Below are positions 62,249-64,000 of a stretch of 64,000 nt of DNA, piece after piece. How positions within the stretch are numbered: position 1 is the first letter of the stretch; each line of letters opens with the position of its first letter. The notes beneath the pieces were generated by a model. That model was not told where the DNA came from. It searched no databases and worked only from the letters and a program-made list of their open reading frames with translations. Origin of the DNA: Aldersonia sp. NBC_00410 (GTDB lineage: Bacteria > Actinomycetota > Actinomycetes > Mycobacteriales > Mycobacteriaceae); contig NZ_JAPENM010000009.1 of NCBI RefSeq assembly GCF_026342035.1, forward strand, positions 210,194-274,193. The letters are read 5' to 3'. The translations under genes and the position numbers were made by a program.

Positions 62249-63487
62249 ATGAACACGAAAGACCCTGTCGCGGTGATGAATCCGTGGCGTTTCATCGTCG
62301 CGTTCGGCACGGTCAGCCTGCTCGCCGACGTCGTCTACGAGGGCGCCCGCTCGGTCACCGGTCCCCTGCTTGCCACGTTGGGCGCAACTGCCCTCGTCGT
62401 CGGCGTGGTGACCGGAATCGGCGAGGCCGCCGCACTGCTGCTCCGGCTCGTCTCGGGTCCACTCGCCGACCGCACCCGGAAATTCTGGGCGTGGACGATC
62501 GCCGGATACGCCCTGACGGTGGTCACCGTTCCGCTGCTCGGGCTGACCGCGACGCTGTGGGTGGCGTGCGCGTTGGTGATCGCCGAGCGGGTCGGCAAGG
62601 CAGTCCGTAGCCCGGCCAAGGACACGCTGCTCTCCTTTGCCGCGGCGTCAACCGGGCGGGGCCGCGGCTTCGCCGTCCACGAAGCGCTCGACCAGATCGG
62701 CGCCCTGATCGGTCCGCTGGTGGTGGCCGGCATGTTGGCACTCACCGGTGGGCAGTATGGCCCTGCGCTGGGGGTTCTTGCCGCACCCGGCGTCGCGGTG
62801 CTCGCGCTGTTGCTGTGGTTGCGAATGCGGGTCCCCGAGCCCTCGATCTACGAACCGACCCCCGAACCCGATCCGGCGAGCAGTTCGGCCCCCGGCGAGG
62901 GCGGCCGGCGCGCGACGACCCACCGCGGCTGGGCCGCGATGCCGCGGGAGTTCTGGATCTACGCCGTCTTCACCAGTGCCACCATGCTCGGATTCGCCAC
63001 CTTCGGCGTGCTGTCATTCCACATGGTCGTGAGCGGGCTGATCCCGACCGCGTGGGTACCGGTGATCTACGCCGTGGTGATGCTCGCCGATGCCGCTGCC
63101 GCGCTGGCCACCGGCTGGGCCTACGACCGGACCGGGCCGCGGGTGCTGATTGTGCTACCCGTCCTTGCGATCGCCATCCCCGTCCTTTCGTTCACCACGA
63201 GCGTCGGGTGGGTTGTCATCGGTGCTTTGCTCTGGGGCGCGGCGGTCGGTGTTCAGGAATCGACCCTACGTGCCGTGGTCGCCGACCTGGTGCCCCCCGA
63301 TCGCCGCGCGACCGCGTACGGACTCTTCGCCGCCGTGCTCGGTTGCGCCACCGCGGCCGGTGGAGCCCTCACCGGCTATTTGTACGAGAATTCAATCGCC
63401 GCACTGATCACGACGGTCACCGTCGCCCAGTTCGTCGCCGTCACCTTCCTCGTCACCACCACCCGTGTGAAACATCTCGGCGGTTAG
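62249..63487 (+). CDS. MFS transporter
   Basis: A 412-residue transporter with about 12 membrane segments (MNPWRFIVAFGTVSLLADVV, RLVSGPLADRTRKFW, ERVGKAVRSPAKDTLLSFAA). The central cytoplasmic loop is Pro/Glu rich. The ATG giving MNTKDPVAVMNPW was chosen over an earlier frame. The RSPAKDTLLS motif resembles MFS proteins often next to envelope phosphatases. It may be in the PAP2 operon. Substrate is unknown. Confidence 0.85.
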   Translation: MNTKDPVAVMNPWRFIVAFGTVSLLADVVYEGARSVTGPLLATLGATALVVGVVTGIGEAAALLLRLVSGPLADRTRKFWAWTIAGYALTVVTVPLLGLTATLWVACALVIAERVGKAVRSPAKDTLLSFAAASTGRGRGFAVHEALDQIGALIGPLVVAGMLALTGGQYGPALGVLAAPGVAVLALLLWLRMRVPEPSIYEPTPEPDPASSSAPGEGGRRATTHRGWAAMPREFWIYAVFTSATMLGFATFGVLSFHMVVSGLIPTAWVPVIYAVVMLADAAAALATGWAYDRTGPRVLIVLPVLAIAIPVLSFTTSVGWVVIGALLWGAAVGVQESTLRAVVADLVPPDRRATAYGLFAAVLGCATAAGGALTGYLYENSIAALITTVTVAQFVAVTFLVTTTRVKHLGG

Positions 63488-63619
63488 GAGATATGTCATC
63501 AGCGGGACTCGGCGCGCAGTGCCGGGTCAGGCATGACGGTAGGAGCACTCTGTAACGCCCTCGTCACGTCGATGTTGTAGACATTCCCTCAACTTCGCCA
63601 GCACCGGGAGGAGGTCCGG

Positions 63620-64000
63620 ATGGCCGCGCGTCGACCTTCCGTGCTCCCTGCGAAGCTCCGCGTGGGACGGCTCGGCGCCACCCAGCAGGAAATCCTCGAC
63701 GAACTGCGGCGCGCGGTGCTCGATGGCGAAGTGCCACCGGGCACCCCGATTCCCCTCGGCGATGTCGCGGAACTGTTCGGCGTCAGCCGAATCCCGGTGC
63801 GCGAGGCACTCAAGACGCTGGCCGGTGAGGGCCTCGTCGACCACCGGCACAACGGTGGCTATGCGGTCGCGCAACTGACCGCGAGCGAACTCGCCGAAAT
63901 GTACCTCGTGCGTGAGACTCTCGAAACGGCTTCACTCACTGCGGCGGTTCGCAACGCCACCGATGCGGACCGGCAAGAGATCATCGACGTCAATACCGCA
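63620..64000 (+). CDS. GntR-family regulator, FadR subgroup (partial, cut by window edge)
   Basis: The first 127 residues are visible, running past the window edge. The winged helix is at about residues 22-80 (TQQEILDELRRAVLDGEVPP, then VSRIPVREALKTLAGEGLVD) and continues into the FCD ligand domain (SELAEMYLVRETLETASL). GGGAGGAGGT precedes the ATG by five bases, a strong ribosome site. FadR-type GntR proteins respond to organic acids. The target and the rest of the gene are outside the window. Confidence 0.9.
   Translation, partial: MAARRPSVLPAKLRVGRLGATQQEILDELRRAVLDGEVPPGTPIPLGDVAELFGVSRIPVREALKTLAGEGLVDHRHNGGYAVAQLTASELAEMYLVRETLETASLTAAVRNATDADRQEIIDVNTA

Overview
The window is a GC-rich (roughly two thirds G+C), gene-dense stretch of a mycolic-acid-type actinobacterial chromosome. 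GTG starts, 4-nt stop/start overlaps and short gaps are common. From memory, the content and partial order resemble the Mycobacterium tuberculosis H37Rv interval from about Rv0858c to Rv0910: a DapC-like aminotransferase, ercC3 and its partner, rpfA, a long cspB, a DUF2771 protein and an MFS neighbour, a MarR regulator, a SpoU methylase, DUF2530 and DUF2537 proteins, sepH, serC, citA, gltA2, accD3, echA6, an MBL hydrolase and an Rv0909/Rv0910-like pair. Order and orientation are shuffled and extra genes are present. Nocardia or a close relative (Rhodococcus, Gordonia) fits best, but no rRNA is present to fix the genus. I saw no tRNA, rRNA, insertion sequence, prophage or CRISPR array.
Layout. 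0-3.7 kb: leftward genes for an Rv0909-like antitoxin, an MmcQ/YjbR protein and a truncated Rv0910-like SRPBCC protein, then MBL hydrolase, EchA6-like protein and aldo/keto reductase. 3.7-9.4 kb: XRE regulator with two paralogous membrane proteins, hemerythrin, YbdK-type ligase, secreted TAP-type peptidase and an FHA-HTH protein. 9.4-16.5 kb: divergent accD3/prpE, a hemophore-like protein, SDR, crotonase, cupin and a stand-alone LigD-type polymerase. 16.5-23.5 kb: FKBP, two citrate synthases (gltA, citA), an epimerase, a SHOCT protein, an MFS exporter and pdxH. 23.6-29.4 kb: an organosulfur operon (binding protein, ATPase, permease, two FMN-dependent monooxygenases) headed by a tiny ORF encoding MSSCCLCV, a candidate cysteine-sensing attenuator. 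29.4-34 kb: ECF41-type sigma factor with a carboxymuconolactone decarboxylase, aminotransferase, a lone ectoine hydroxylase and an AlkB-like dioxygenase. 34-43 kb: purine permease, MarR, MFS, YccF, SpoU methylase, SepH, SerC, a luciferase-like oxidoreductase and GNAT.
43-57 kb: coiled-coil protein, XPB helicase and helicase-associated protein, then rpfA behind a c-di-AMP (ydaO) riboswitch and a perfect CRP-type palindrome, then the Csp, DUF2771, MFS, glutaminyl cyclase, DUF3027 and sacsin-like ATPase genes. 57-64 kb: TetR, a COG4705 membrane protein, a small exported protein, a histidine kinase and a convergent response regulator, PAP2 phosphatase, MFS and a truncated GntR regulator. Three copies of a PhoP-like direct repeat (CTCAGCG-N4-CACAGCG) lie only in the regulatory gaps of this last block. 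Two of them overlap back to back as an 18-bp-arm inverted repeat, which suggests a compact two-component regulon.
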